Of a DNA stretch of 28,650 nucleotides, positions 7,206 to 16,295 are shown in pieces. The notes below the pieces were generated by a model. The model made no database searches, was not told where the DNA came from, and saw only the letters and a program-made list of their open reading frames with translations. Position numbers and translations under genes: made by a program. Source of the DNA: a candidate division Hyd24-12 bacterium UBA5074 (GTDB taxonomy: Bacteria > Fermentibacterota > Fermentibacteria > Fermentibacterales > Fermentibacteraceae); contig DIAQ01000066.1 in NCBI GenBank assembly GCA_002414865.1, positions 1-28,650 of the forward strand, read 5' to 3'. Position 1 is the first letter of the stretch. Every line of letters begins with the position of its first letter.

Positions 7206-9388
7206 AGGAGCCTCCCGTAGATCCAGGCCGACCTGAGGACCTTCTTCACGTAGTTCCGCGTTTCGCGGAAGGTTATCTGCTCGATGAACAGCTCGGGGTC
7301 TTCGGGGTCGAAACCGATGCCGTCCCTCCACCTCGAAGCGTTGCCGGGGCCGGCGTTGTAGGCTGCCAGGGCCAGCGGGGCGGCGCCGCCCGTGCTGCGC
7401 CACTGACGGTCGATGTAGAGGGCTCCGTAGTGCACCGACATCTCCGGATCCGCGAACTGGTCGGCGGAGAGCCGCGGGAGGCCGTGCCACCTCGCGACGT
7501 CGGAGGCGGTGCCCGGCATGAGCTGTATCAGTCCCCTCGCTCCGACCGACGAGCACGCGAACCTGTCGAACGAGCTCTCTTCACGGATGATCCCCATGAG
7601 GATCGATGCATCGAACGAGAGACCCGGCGCCTCCTGCAGCGCCAGCTCCATGTACGGAGCGGCGAAGTAGAAGGGCACCAGGGAGTCGGGCAGGATTCTC
7701 CCGCTGCCGTAGCGGAGGTCGCCGTCCAGGGCGGTGAGCACCTCCATCGCCTTCCTGTGCTCGCCCATCAGCGCCAGAGCGGCAGCCCCCTCCGGCCTGC
7801 CGGGCTCCCGGCCGGAGGACAGGACCTCCACCGCCAGGCGCCCGTATCCGCAGGACAGGAGCTCCATCGCGACGGCCGGGATCCGGGTCGGCTGAACTCT
7901 CCAGATATCCTCCGAAGTCGGCTGGTCCCCGACGAGCCTGGAGGCGGCGAGCATGCCGTAGAACTCCCAGGGATGAGATTCCGCGACCCTGCGGAGAAGG
8001 TCGTCCGCCCGGGCTCCGGCGCCCAGCAGCGCGGAGCACCTCGCTCGCCAGAACAGCATCTCGTCCTCCCAGTATCCACCGGGGAAGGCTTCGCACCCGG
8101 CCGACAGCAGGGAGTCGGCGGTGCGGATACGGCCTGCCATGAGGCTGCAGAAGCCCCCTCTCCAGTAGGCCGTCTCGTCCGCCTCGAAATCCCCGGAGCA
8201 GCTCAATGAAAGCAGATAAGCGTCTGCAGCAGCCTCCCAGGCCATGTCCCCGTCCAGGGCCAGCGCCGTGAGCCTCGCAGATTCGGCAGCCACCGGGTGC
8301 CAGGGGTAGACGGATGCGAAATGCAGATACGCTTCGCGGGACTCGTCCCCACGATCGAGATCCCGGAGAGCCCGGGCCTCGAACAGGGCGGCTCTGGCCC
8401 GCAGAGAGTCGGGGGAGCCTTCCGGCACGGCAGTTGTCATGGAGAGCAGCTCTGACGGGGTTCCTGAGGCCCTGGCGAGGGCCATGCCGGCTCCTGAGCG
8501 GAATACGGGGTCTCCCGAAGCCGAGATCAGGCTCCGGAGAGTCCAGGTGTCGCCGCCTTCGGCAAGCGCATCGGCAATCTTCCACGATTCCCCCCACGTG
8601 CCGGGGGAGGAGAAGGCCAGAGCGGCCGCCGCCACGGAGGAGACCGCCGTCGCGGAATCGAGGCAGCCCGCGAGCCAGTCCTCGTCGAAAGACCTTGTGG
8701 CCAGCATCCTCCGGGCCCTCATCACGGAAGCGCCTTCGACCCCCAGGCCGGCCAGGGTCTCGAGCGCCTCATCCCAGTCCTTCCCGCCCGACAGGATTCC
8801 GGGCTGGAGCTCCGCAAGCAGCCTCGGTGCGAGCGAGGGCAGGAGACGGCAGTCGTCCAGGGCTGTCTTCAGCTGCTCCGGCGAGAGTTCGCCCGGGGGG
8901 GTCAGGACGACCCGCTCGTAGCGCTCGGCGAGGGAGGCGGGTCGGGGCAGCACGGTCCCGGGATCGAGCCATTCCCTAGGCGTACCCTCCAGGAAGGCCT
9001 TCAGCAGGACTTCGTCCGGACCGCAGAGAGATGCGGCTCCCGGGTCCCCTGCGAGATCGAGGGCCGAGATCCTGTATCCGCGCAGCGAATCGAAGCCGGC
9101 CTCCTCGAGGCTGTCGAGGAGGACTGTGAAGTCGACCTCCCTGCCGCACCCGTGGTAGATGCCGAAGAGCCTGAACAGAGCCTCGGGATCGGGATGGCCT
9201 GGAGAGCCCAGCTGCTGCAGGAGCTCCTGCCTCGCGCCGCCGAATCTGCCGATCAGGGCGAGCGAGTCGGCTCTGTCGAACCGGTCGCGCCCCCGGGCGG
9301 GACCCGATCCGGACGCCTGCGAGGACATGAGCAGGGCGGCGGCGAAGGCCAGCGGCAATATCTGCCTGCGGAGCCTGCTCGAGCTCAT
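7202..9388 (-). CDS. Soluble lytic murein transglycosylase (Slt-like)
   Basis: A 728-aa periplasmic enzyme that cleaves the MurNAc-GlcNAc bond of peptidoglycan to form 1,6-anhydro ends. An N-terminal signal sequence (about residues 8-26, LPLFAAALLMSSQASGS-like) precedes a long alanine/leucine-rich helical region resembling the Slt70 superhelix. The C-terminal SLT domain (about 590-728) carries IIREESSFDRFACSSVGARG with the catalytic Glu near residue 604, then LIQLMPGTA and ALAAYNAGPGNASRW. All core SLT motifs are present, so it should be active. ATG at 9388 overlaps the purH stop by one base (TGATG). Anhydro-muropeptides made by such enzymes feed cell-wall recycling, for which candidate genes lie at 25488-27355. 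Confidence 0.93.
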   Translation of the reverse strand: MSSSRLRRQILPLAFAAALLMSSQASGSGPARGRDRFDRADSLALIGRFGGARQELLQQLGSPGHPDPEALFRLFGIYHGCGREVDFTVLLDSLEEAGFDSLRGYRISALDLAGDPGAASLCGPDEVLLKAFLEGTPREWLDPGTVLPRPASLAERYERVVLTPPGELSPEQLKTALDDCRLLPSLAPRLLAELQPGILSGGKDWDEALETLAGLGVEGASVMRARRMLATRSFDEDWLAGCLDSATAVSSVAAAALAFSSPGTWGESWKIADALAEGGDTWTLRSLISASGDPVFRSGAGMALARASGTPSELLSMTTAVPEGSPDSLRARAALFEARALRDLDRGDESREAYLHFASVYPWHPVAAESARLTALALDGDMAWEAAADAYLLSLSCSGDFEADETAYWRGGFCSLMAGRIRTADSLLSAGCEAFPGGYWEDEMLFWRARCSALLGAGARADDLLRRVAESHPWEFYGMLAASRLVGDQPTSEDIWRVQPTRIPAVAMELLSCGYGRLAVEVLSSGREPGRPEGAAALALMGEHRKAMEVLTALDGDLRYGSGRILPDSLVPFYFAAPYMELALQEAPGLSFDASILMGIIREESSFDRFACSSVGARGLIQLMPGTASDVARWHGLPRLSADQFADPEMSVHYGALYIDRQWRSTGGAAPLALAAYNAGPGNASRWRDGIGFDPEDPELFIEQITFRETRNYVKKVLRSAWIYGRLL

Positions 9389-10881
9389 CAGTGGCGGAAG
9401 TGGCGCTTGCCGGTGAACACCATGGCGAGCCCCCCCGCATCGGCGGCGGCGATCGCCTCCTGGTCGCGGATGGAGCCGCCGGGCTGGACGATGGCCGCTA
9501 TGCCGGCCGCGGCTGCGGCTTCGATGCTGTCGCCGAACGGGAAGTAGCCATCGCTCGCGAGTGAAGCCCCCTCCACCGACAACCCTGCCCTGGCGGCCCT
9601 TGCGAGAGCCATCCGCAGGCTCTCGATCCGGCTCATCTGCCCGGCTCCGATGCCGAGGGCGCTCCGTGCGTCGGCGATGACTATCGCGTTGCTTTTGGTC
9701 CCGCGGCAGACCCTCATGGCGAGGTCGAGCGCCCTGGTCTGCTCCACCGATGGCGCCCTTGCGGTCACGATCCGCCCCGGGAGGTCACCATCGCAGCCCC
9801 GATCGGGCTCCTGCAGCAGGACCGCGCCCCAGACGGTCCTCGACTGGAGCCTCGTCTCCGAGCCCGGCGGCATCCTCAGGGCGCGCATCTTCTTCCTCTT
9901 CGCGAGGTGGCGCTCCGCTCCGGGGGCGAACGACGGGGCGAGCAGGAGCTCGAGGAAGAGCCCCTTGAGGGCCTCCATCAGATCCTCGTCGACCTCGGTC
10001 CTCGTGGCCATGACGCCTCCGTAGGGCGACTCCCGGTCCGCCTCGAAAGCCCTGGAGAAGGCCTCCCTGGCCGTCGAGCCCGTCGCGGCGCCGCATGGGT
10101 TCCCGTGCTTTACCAGGACCACGGCCGGCCCGTCTCCCGGCATGTCGGAGACGATGTCCCAGGCTGCGGAGGCGTCGAGGTAGTTGTTGTAGCTCAGGCT
10201 GTCCCCTGACTCGAGAACCGCGGCGCCGAATCCCTCTGCAGGCCTCCTGAAGTGTATCCAGGCGGCCTGATGCGGGTTCTCGCCGTAGCGCAGCCCGGGG
10301 ACGGCTCCCTTTTCCAGGTTCATGGAGACTGCGAGGTCGTACCTGCTGGTGAGGTCGAAGGCGCTCGCTGCCATCGACAGCCTGAATTCCTCGTCGTCCC
10401 TTCCCTCCGCGACCGCCCGGGCCACCTCCTCGAAGCACCCGGCCCCTGCAGCCGGGATCACGTGTCTCCAGTTCTTCGCGGCTGCCCGGATCATGCAGGG
10501 CCCGCCGATGTCGATCAGCTCGGTCACCTCGGGATCGCGCGGGCTGCCCTGGCTGCAGCTCTCGAACGGGTAGAAGTCCACCGCCACGAGGTCGAAGACG
10601 GTCTCGCCCCGGGCGGCCATGGCCTCCCGGTCGGCGCCTTCGGCGAGGATCGCGCTGTAGATGGCGGGATGCAGAGTCTTCACCCTGCCGCCGAGGAGGG
10701 AGACGATGCCTGTCAGCTCTTCCGTCGACCGAGCGGGCACCCCCCTCTCCCTCAGGAAGGCGGCCGTGCCTCCCGACGCCCAGATCTCCCATCCGGCCTC
10801 TGTCAGGGAACGGGCGAGCGCCTCGGTTCCCTCCTTGTTCCAGCAGCTCAGCAGGGCTTTGCCTGGCATGTCCCGATCCAC
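9388..10881 (-). CDS. purH: Bifunctional AICAR formyltransferase / IMP cyclohydrolase
   Basis: A 497-aa enzyme for the last two steps of IMP synthesis. The N-terminal MGS-like cyclohydrolase domain has LLSCWNKEG, ASGGTAAFLRERGV, GGRVKTLHPAIYSAIL and VAVDFYPF. The C-terminal AICAR transformylase domain has RYGENPHQAAW, the catalytic VKHGNPCGAA (Lys-His pair) and SDGYFPFGDSIE. The sequence ends FTGKRHFRH, the usual PurH terminus. The start is GTG at 10881, inside the nadE end (34-nt overlap); ATG at 10869 is an alternative four codons in. The position between nadE and the transglycosylase is not a standard purine operon. Confidence 0.96.
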   Translation of the reverse strand: MDRDMPGKALLSCWNKEGTEALARSLTEAGWEIWASGGTAAFLRERGVPARSTEELTGIVSLLGGRVKTLHPAIYSAILAEGADREAMAARGETVFDLVAVDFYPFESCSQGSPRDPEVTELIDIGGPCMIRAAAKNWRHVIPAAGAGCFEEVARAVAEGRDDEEFRLSMAASAFDLTSRYDLAVSMNLEKGAVPGLRYGENPHQAAWIHFRRPAEGFGAAVLESGDSLSYNNYLDASAAWDIVSDMPGDGPAVVLVKHGNPCGAATGSTAREAFSRAFEADRESPYGGVMATRTEVDEDLMEALKGLFLELLLAPSFAPGAERHLAKRKKMRALRMPPGSETRLQSRTVWGAVLLQEPDRGCDGDLPGRIVTARAPSVEQTRALDLAMRVCRGTKSNAIVIADARSALGIGAGQMSRIESLRMALARAARAGLSVEGASLASDGYFPFGDSIEAAAAAGIAAIVQPGGSIRDQEAIAAADAGGLAMVFTGKRHFRH

Positions 10882-11600
10882 TCCCTCGCGTCGAAGAAAG
10901 GCGCCGGATCCCTCTTGTGCGCGCTCCTGCAGGACATGGTCCTGATCCTCTCGGCGGACTGCGGGCCGACCAGCCTGCCTTCGAAGTATGCCCTTATCTC
11001 GTCGTACGTCACGCCCATCTCACCCTCGTCGCTCTGCCCCTCCCAGAGCCCGGCGGAGGGGATGCGCTCCACCAGGTCCCCGGGAAGGCCGAGAAGGCGC
11101 CCGACCTCCAGGACCTCGTCCTTGAACAGCCTCAGCAGGGGGAAGATGTCCGCAGCCGAGTCTCCCCATTTCGTGGAGTAGCCCATGAGATACTCGGAGT
11201 AGTTGCCGGTGCCGAGGACTAGCCTTCCCCAGGAGTGGGCGTAGAGCGCGGTCATCCTCAGCCTGGGCTTCATGTTGGCTGCGGAAAGCGACCTGTGGTC
11301 GGTGATCCCGCACGCTTCGGCGGCCTCCATGTAGCACCGGGAGAGGTCGACCACCCTGAGCTCGACGGCGAACTGCTCCGCCGCCCGCCGGGCATCCTCC
11401 AGATCCGCTCCGCTGTTCCCGATGGGCATGGCCAGCGCAAGCACGCCTCCGGGCCCGAGCGCCCGGGCCGCCAGACCCGCGCAGACGGCCGAGTCTATGC
11501 CCCCGGAGAGACCCAGGACCACACCGCCGGCGCCAGCCCCAGCAACCCTGGAGGCTATCCAGCCGGAAATCGCAGAGACGAGGCCCTCGGGGACCGCCAT
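10848..11600 (-). CDS. nadE: NH3-dependent NAD+ synthetase
   Basis: A 250-aa cytoplasmic enzyme that amidates deamido-NAD+ using ATP. The PP-loop is VVLGLSGGIDSAVCAGLA. The family block GTGNYSEYLMGYSTKWGDSA contains the substrate and metal contacts, followed by DIFPLLRLFKDEVLEVGRLLG and PSAGLWEGQSDEGEMG. No glutaminase (nitrilase-like) domain is fused, so free ammonia should be the donor. ATG at 11600 lies one base after the rnr stop, with GGGAGG 5-6 nt upstream. The length is normal for the short form. Confidence 0.95.
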   Translation of the reverse strand: MAVPEGLVSAISGWIASRVAGAGAGGVVLGLSGGIDSAVCAGLAARALGPGGVLALAMPIGNSGADLEDARRAAEQFAVELRVVDLSRCYMEAAEACGITDHRSLSAANMKPRLRMTALYAHSWGRLVLGTGNYSEYLMGYSTKWGDSAADIFPLLRLFKDEVLEVGRLLGLPGDLVERIPSAGLWEGQSDEGEMGVTYDEIRAYFEGRLVGPQSAERIRTMSCRSAHKRDPAPFFDAREWIGTCQAKPC

Positions 11601-11601
11601 G

Positions 11602-13596
11602 CTACCTCCCGGTTCCTGCCGGCCTCAGAGAGAGCAGCCGGAGCAGTGGATCTGAAGAAACCACTTCGACATCCATGGGGGACCCCGGCCGGTGGGCGCC
11701 GGAGGCGCCCCTATACCTGGCCGGGATCATCCCTTCGACCGGCACGTCGAGGAGGCGGACGAAGGTGCCGAAGTCCTCGGAGGAGCTGACAACGCCCCTG
11801 AACACAGACCCTGCGCGCCCCTCCAGGAACGCCAGAGCCATGAGCTCCGTGCAGTCGCGCTCGGCCCGCTCCGCGGTCTGCTCCGCCTCGCTGCATGTCC
11901 TGGCGGCGTCCTGCGTGTCCAGAGCCCGGCGGCCTGTGCCGCTCTCGGCCTCTTCCAGGGCGCGGTGGACGATGAGATCGGGATATCTCCTGATGGGGCT
12001 CGTGAAATGGAGGTAGTTGCGCAGCGCGAGCCCGAAATGGCCGGTGTCGAACGGCGAGTAGACCGCCTTCATCATGGACCTCAGGACGGCTTCCTTCACG
12101 AGGCCTTCGGAAGGCAGGCCAGCCGTCTTCGCGAGGAGCGCCGCGAGCTCCGCATGCCCGGCCCGTTTCGGGACGGACGAGCCGAGACCGATCAGGGTCA
12201 GCGACTGCCGCAGCCTGGTAACAGCCTCCGGCGAAGGCTCGTCATGGATCCTGTAGAGGACGGAGAGGCCCAGCCAGCCGCAGTGTTCGGCCACGGCCCG
12301 ATTGGCCTCGACCATGAAGTTCTCGATCAACTCGTGGGATTCGTCGTCCGGAACGCGCTCGAAGGACGAGGGCATCCCGTCCTCTCCGAACTGGACCCGG
12401 AACTCGGAGCTGCCGAAGCCGAGGGCACCCCGCTCCCTCCCGCGCTCCGAGAGGATCCGCGAGAGCCCGGCCATCCTCCCGAGGCATCCCGTCACGCCGG
12501 GGCAGTCCAGCTCCTCGCCGTTCATGGCTGCCAGCGCCTGCTCGTAAGTGAGCCGGCAGGAGGATCGGATGACTGTCGGAGCGATGCGGAAGCTCCTCCT
12601 CCTGCCCCTGGCGTCATATCGGAGGAAGACGCTCCGTGTGAGACGGTCGACGCCGGGCTGGAGGCTGCAGGCGTCATTGGACAGCACTTCGGGGAGCATG
12701 GGGTAGACCCTGTCCGGGAGGTAGACGCTGGTGCCCCTCCGCCTGGCCTCGTCGTCGAGCGCCGTTCCGGGCCGGACGAACGAGGCCACGTCCGCGATGT
12801 GGACCCCGAGCTCGTACCCGTCCTCGTCCACCGTCAGCGAGACGGCGTCGTCGAAGTCGCGGGCGTCGACCGGATCGATCGTGAAGCAGAGCAGCCCCCT
12901 GAGGTCGGTCCTGGCTTGGGTCGGCGGCGGGCTCGCGGCCGCACGCGCAGCGATCTCCAGGGCGTCGCCGGGATATACGGCGGAAAAGCCCATGTCCCGC
13001 GCGACGGAAGTGATCAGAAGGGCAGGCGTGACTCCAGCCCCGAGGCTCTCGGTCATCTCGAGCATCAGGCCGTCGCCCTGGAAGCGACCCCATGCGACCG
13101 AGCCCTGAGGACCGCCGCACCGTTCTATCGGCAGCCCCCTCGGGAGGGTCGGATCGAGTGGATCGAGGACCCAGCCCCTCCCGGCCTTCCGCAGGACCCC
13201 GCTCACCCCTTTCCTCCGCCGCTCGAGGACGGAGAGGATCGCCCCATCCCATCGAGAGACGCCGGTCTGATCGGTCCTGCGCACCAGCACGGTGTCGCCG
13301 TCGATCGCCCCGCCGAGCTTCGAGGAGGGTATCTCGACCTTCATGCCCTGGGTCGTGACGACTCCGCTGCCGCTCGCGCGGACCCTCAGGCTGCCCGACG
13401 ATATCCCCAGGGCGGAGGCGAGGGCATAGCGCCCGCGACCGACCAGCCAGAGGCTTCCGGAGGCGACGAGCGAATCCACCGCCTCGGCCACGCCGGAGAC
13501 GCCGGGGAGCGCCGCCCTGATCCGCCGGAGGGTGAGGCGCGCCGAGGGATCGCGCTCGAAGAGGTCGAGAACGGAATCGGAGACGGGATCAGTCAT
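11602..13596 (-). CDS. rnr: Ribonuclease R / RNase II family 3'-5' exoribonuclease
   Basis: A 664-aa hydrolytic exoribonuclease. An N-terminal winged-helix-like segment (about 1-55, DLFERDPSARLTLRRIRAAL) is followed by cold-shock-type OB folds (about 65-220). The RNB domain begins near 235 and has the metal-binding signature DPVDARDFDDA (241-251), GVHIADVASFVRPGT, the YLPDRVYPMLPEVLS block and HFTSPIRRYPDLIVHR. The C-terminal S1 domain (about 595-664) is short. ATG at 13596 overlaps the stop of the previous gene by 8 nt; the frame extends upstream but that part lacks family similarity. The winged helix and S1 favour RNase R over RNase II. Role: decay of structured RNA and RNA quality control. 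Confidence 0.93.
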   Translation of the reverse strand: MTDPVSDSVLDLFERDPSARLTLRRIRAALPGVSGVAEAVDSLVASGSLWLVGRGRYALASALGISSGSLRVRASGSGVVTTQGMKVEIPSSKLGGAIDGDTVLVRRTDQTGVSRWDGAILSVLERRRKGVSGVLRKAGRGWVLDPLDPTLPRGLPIERCGGPQGSVAWGRFQGDGLMLEMTESLGAGVTPALLITSVARDMGFSAVYPGDALEIAARAAASPPPTQARTDLRGLLCFTIDPVDARDFDDAVSLTVDEDGYELGVHIADVASFVRPGTALDDEARRRGTSVYLPDRVYPMLPEVLSNDACSLQPGVDRLTRSVFLRYDARGRRRSFRIAPTVIRSSCRLTYEQALAAMNGEELDCPGVTGCLGRMAGLSRILSERGRERGALGFGSSEFRVQFGEDGMPSSFERVPDDESHELIENFMVEANRAVAEHCGWLGLSVLYRIHDEPSPEAVTRLRQSLTLIGLGSSVPKRAGHAELAALLAKTAGLPSEGLVKEAVLRSMMKAVYSPFDTGHFGLALRNYLHFTSPIRRYPDLIVHRALEEAESGTGRRALDTQDAARTCSEAEQTAERAERDCTELMALAFLEGRAGSVFRGVVSSSEDFGTFVRLLDVPVEGMIPARYRGASGAHRPGSPMDVEVVSSDPLLRLLSLRPAGTGR

Positions 13597-14320
13597 CAGC
13601 GGCCGGCTCCATCTCTGCATCGCACACCAGCTCGGCCTCCCCGCCTGCTGCGCCCAGGCTGCGGAGATCGAGCGACATCCCCCCGGCCCTGGCGACCGCG
13701 GAGCACTCGGACAGCAGGAAGGAGGCACCCTCGGCCATCGCGGGATTCCGCTGGCCTTCCTTCGGGAACTCCCATCTCACGGTCGCTCCGGCTCTGCCTT
13801 CGAAACAGCTGCAGGACATCGACATGGTGCCCGAGCCCCGGAGCTCCAGCAGCGCCGCTGCGGCCAGGGAGGAGATGATGCATGCGGCGGCGCCGGGAAC
13901 GGTTGCCGATGCCGATGCCTCATCATGCTCGGAGCGCGTGGATACCGCCCTCCCCGCAGCCGTCGAAGCCAGCCGGCCCGCTTCCTCGACAGCCCTGCGC
14001 AACCCCGTCCTGGCCCTTCCCCTCTGGCGTCCAGCGAGCTCGCCGAGCCTGTCCAGGTACATCCTCAGAGGAGCGGCGGCGTTCCTGGCCTCCTCGACCC
14101 TGGCCAGCACCCTGTCCGACGCCGGGGCCGACAGGGCGGCGAGGTCGATGTTGCCAAGGACGCCGACGAGTCGATTGTTCAGGTTGTGCAGGAAGAGCGG
14201 CATCAGAAGCCCGAGAGCGAGATCCTCCAGGCCTTCGGCCGTGAGGACGCTCGCTCCGACGAAGGCTCCGGGGCCGTCGGACCGCAGATGCACTTCTCCC
14301 CCGCGGCAGGTCTGTTTCAC
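13589..14320 (-). CDS. Histidine-kinase-like protein with H-box but degenerate ATPase region (possible phosphotransferase)
   Basis: A 243-aa protein without membrane segments. Residues 40-60 (MPLFLHNLNNRLVGVLGNID) look like the H-box helix of HisKA kinases of the HDLNN type, with His45 as the candidate phospho-acceptor. A second helix (about 70-110) completes a dimerisation hairpin. The C-terminal half has an alpha/beta pattern like a HATPase fold but lacks recognisable N, G1 and G2 boxes. This resembles histidine phosphotransferases of the ChpT type, which pair a DHp hairpin with an inactive ATPase fold; that reading is inference. GTG at 14320 overlaps the pcm stop as GTGA, and its own stop overlaps rnr by 8 nt, so it is embedded in the operon. 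The receiver protein at 868-1707 is a possible partner. Confidence 0.6.
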   Translation of the reverse strand: MKQTCRGGEVHLRSDGPGAFVGASVLTAEGLEDLALGLLMPLFLHNLNNRLVGVLGNIDLAALSAPASDRVLARVEEARNAAAPLRMYLDRLGELAGRQRGRARTGLRRAVEEAGRLASTAAGRAVSTRSEHDEASASATVPGAAACIISSLAAAALLELRGSGTMSMSCSCFEGRAGATVRWEFPKEGQRNPAMAEGASFLLSECSAVARAGGMSLDLRSLGAAGGEAELVCDAEMEPAADD

Positions 14321-14973
14321 GTTCTCCTCCGTGTCCCGGGCTCGACGAGGGGGACGAACCTGACATACTCGCCGTACTCCACGGCGGTTCCCCCTCCATG
14401 ACGACTGACCCTGGCGAGGCGCTGCGTGCCTGTGCCCACCGGTATGACCATCGTTCCACCCTCGGCCAGCTGCTCCGACAGCCCCTCCGGGATGCCTGCC
14501 GGCGCGGCGGACACGAGGATGCCGTCGTACGGCGCTCCCCGGGGGAGGCCATGGACGCCGTCAGCCGCGACAATCCTGACGGATGCTCCCGTCACCCCTG
14601 CGACGATGCGCCGGGCGCGCGCAGCGAGCCGGGGAACAATCTCGATCCCTATCGGATCCATTCCCATGAACAGCAGCAGCGCGAGTACATAACCGGATCC
14701 GGAGCCTATCTCGAGGACTCTGCTCCCCTGCCCGCAGCCCAGCATCTCCAGCATGAGGGCTGCGACATACGGCTGTGACACGGTCTGCCCGAAGCCGATG
14801 GGGAGGGGGAAATCCCCATAGCAGGATTCGAGCGGCGTGCCTTCGGGGACGAAGAGGTGCCTCGGCACCCTCCTGAAGGCCTCGAGCACGGAGATGGACC
14901 GGATGCCCCTCCGGGCGATCTGGTTCTCGACCATCGCCTCCCTGAGCCCCCGGGTCGTCTCCGGATCTCCCAT
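14317..14973 (-). CDS. pcm: Protein-L-isoaspartate O-methyltransferase
   Basis: A 218-aa SAM-dependent enzyme that methylates L-isoaspartyl residues and so starts repair of aged proteins. MVENQIARRGI and VPRHLFVP are the PIMT N-terminal signatures, DFPLPIGFGQTVSQPYVAAL is the substrate loop, and VLEIGSGSGY (86-95) is SAM motif I. The conserved end block AEGGTMVIPVG is present. ATG at 14973 overlaps the rarA stop by one base (TGATG). The long in-frame extension upstream lies in rarA and is not coding. A more divergent paralogue sits at 19186-19827. Confidence 0.95.
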   Translation of the reverse strand: MGDPETTRGLREAMVENQIARRGIRSISVLEAFRRVPRHLFVPEGTPLESCYGDFPLPIGFGQTVSQPYVAALMLEMLGCGQGSRVLEIGSGSGYVLALLLFMGMDPIGIEIVPRLAARARRIVAGVTGASVRIVAADGVHGLPRGAPYDGILVSAAPAGIPEGLSEQLAEGGTMVIPVGTGTQRLARVSRHGGGTAVEYGEYVRFVPLVEPGTRRRT

Positions 14974-16289
14974 CAACGATCCTTCCTGCTCTCCCTGAGG
15001 CTGTCCCTCATCCGCTTCCACTCGCGGAGCCGCTCCCCCACCGCCCGCTCCCTGCCGGCGGATCCCGGCCTGTAGATCTCGGGCTCCCCGAGATCCTCGG
15101 GAAAGTTGATCCCTGCCACGAGCCCGCCGGGCATGTCGTGCGAGTACTCGTATCCCTCCCCGTAGCCCAGGTCCTTCATGAGGGCTGTGGGCGCATTCCT
15201 CAGGTGCATCGGCACGGGTAGGCTGCCGCGCTCCCTGGCCAGGGCGACGGCCTCGCCCCAGGCCCTGTAGACCGAGTTGGATCTCGGCGCTGTCGCCAGG
15301 AAGCAGACGGCCTCGGCCAGGGCGAGCTCGCCCTCCGGGGAGCCGAGGAACCGGTAGGAGTCGGCCGCCCGCATGGCCACGGTGAGGGCCGAGGGGTCGG
15401 CCATGCCCACGTCCTCCGATGCGTATCTGACGAGTCTCCTGGCGATGTAGAGCGGTGCTTCGCCGGCTGCCAGCATCCTGGCCAGCCAGTAGAGGGAGGC
15501 ATCCACGTCTCCCGAGCGGAGCGACTTGTGGAGAGCGCTGATGAGGTTGTAGTGCTCCTCTCCAGACTTGTCGTACCTGAGCATGGCCAGGCTCAGGGTG
15601 TCCGCGGCTTCCCTGGCCGTGATGGTGGAGGTCCTTCCCGGAAAGCTCGCGCAAACCGTCTCGAGGATGTTGATCGAGCGCCTGCCGTCGCCGTCCGAGG
15701 CTTCGGCGAGGAGGGAGACGCACTCCTCGTCCGGGGCGCATGCGAATCTGCGGCGGAACTCCTCCCCCGCCACGACCCGGCGGAGCAGGACGGCTATGTC
15801 CTCGCGCGAGAGCGACTCGAGGACATATACCGCGCACCGGCTGAGCAGCGGGGCGTTGATCTCGAAGGACGGGTTCTCGGTCGTCGCTCCTACCAGCCGT
15901 ATGGTCCCGTTCTCGACATGTGGCAGGAATGCGTCCTGCTGTGCACGGTTGAAGCGGTGGATCTCGTCGACGAACAGGAGCGTGCCCAGACCCGCGGACC
16001 GCAGGCGGGCAGCCTCCTCCACGATCTGGCGGACCATGGGGATGCCCCCCGTCACCGCACTGAAGCGCACGAAGTTCTCCTGCGTCCAGCCCGCCACCAG
16101 CAGGCCGATCGTGGTCTTGCCGGTGCCGGGCGGCCCCCAGAGGATGAACGAACCCAGTGCTCCGGCCTCCAGAGCCCTGCGGAAGGGCGCTCCCGGGCCG
16201 AGCAGATGCCTCTGGCCGGCCATCTCGTCCAGCGAGCGCGGCCGCACTGCATCGGCGAGCGGAGATGCTGGCACCTTCGATTCCGACAT
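14973..16289 (-). CDS. rarA: Replication-associated recombination protein A (RarA/MgsA) AAA+ ATPase
   Basis: A 438-aa clamp-loader-like ATPase acting at stalled replication forks. It opens with PLADAVRPRSLDEMAGQRHL, has Walker A GPPGTGKTT (52-60), Walker B LLFVDEIHRFNRAQQDA, sensor 1 GATTENPSFEINAPLLSRC, and the C-terminal MgsA region with KSLRSGDVDASLYWLARML and DVGMADPSA. Length and motifs are normal. ATG at 16289 has no Shine-Dalgarno; a TATACT box ends 6 nt upstream, suggesting a leaderless transcript. It is the first gene of an eleven-gene minus-strand operon. Confidence 0.96.
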   Translation of the reverse strand: MSESKVPASPLADAVRPRSLDEMAGQRHLLGPGAPFRRALEAGALGSFILWGPPGTGKTTIGLLVAGWTQENFVRFSAVTGGIPMVRQIVEEAARLRSAGLGTLLFVDEIHRFNRAQQDAFLPHVENGTIRLVGATTENPSFEINAPLLSRCAVYVLESLSREDIAVLLRRVVAGEEFRRRFACAPDEECVSLLAEASDGDGRRSINILETVCASFPGRTSTITAREAADTLSLAMLRYDKSGEEHYNLISALHKSLRSGDVDASLYWLARMLAAGEAPLYIARRLVRYASEDVGMADPSALTVAMRAADSYRFLGSPEGELALAEAVCFLATAPRSNSVYRAWGEAVALARERGSLPVPMHLRNAPTALMKDLGYGEGYEYSHDMPGGLVAGINFPEDLGEPEIYRPGSAGRERAVGERLREWKRMRDSLRESRKDR

Positions 16290-16295
16290 GCTTCA

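Noticed and set aside
11692..13878. A 728-codon plus-strand open frame
   Set aside because: It is antisense to rnr, whose catalytic motifs are unambiguous. The translation is low-complexity Arg/Gly/Pro-rich.
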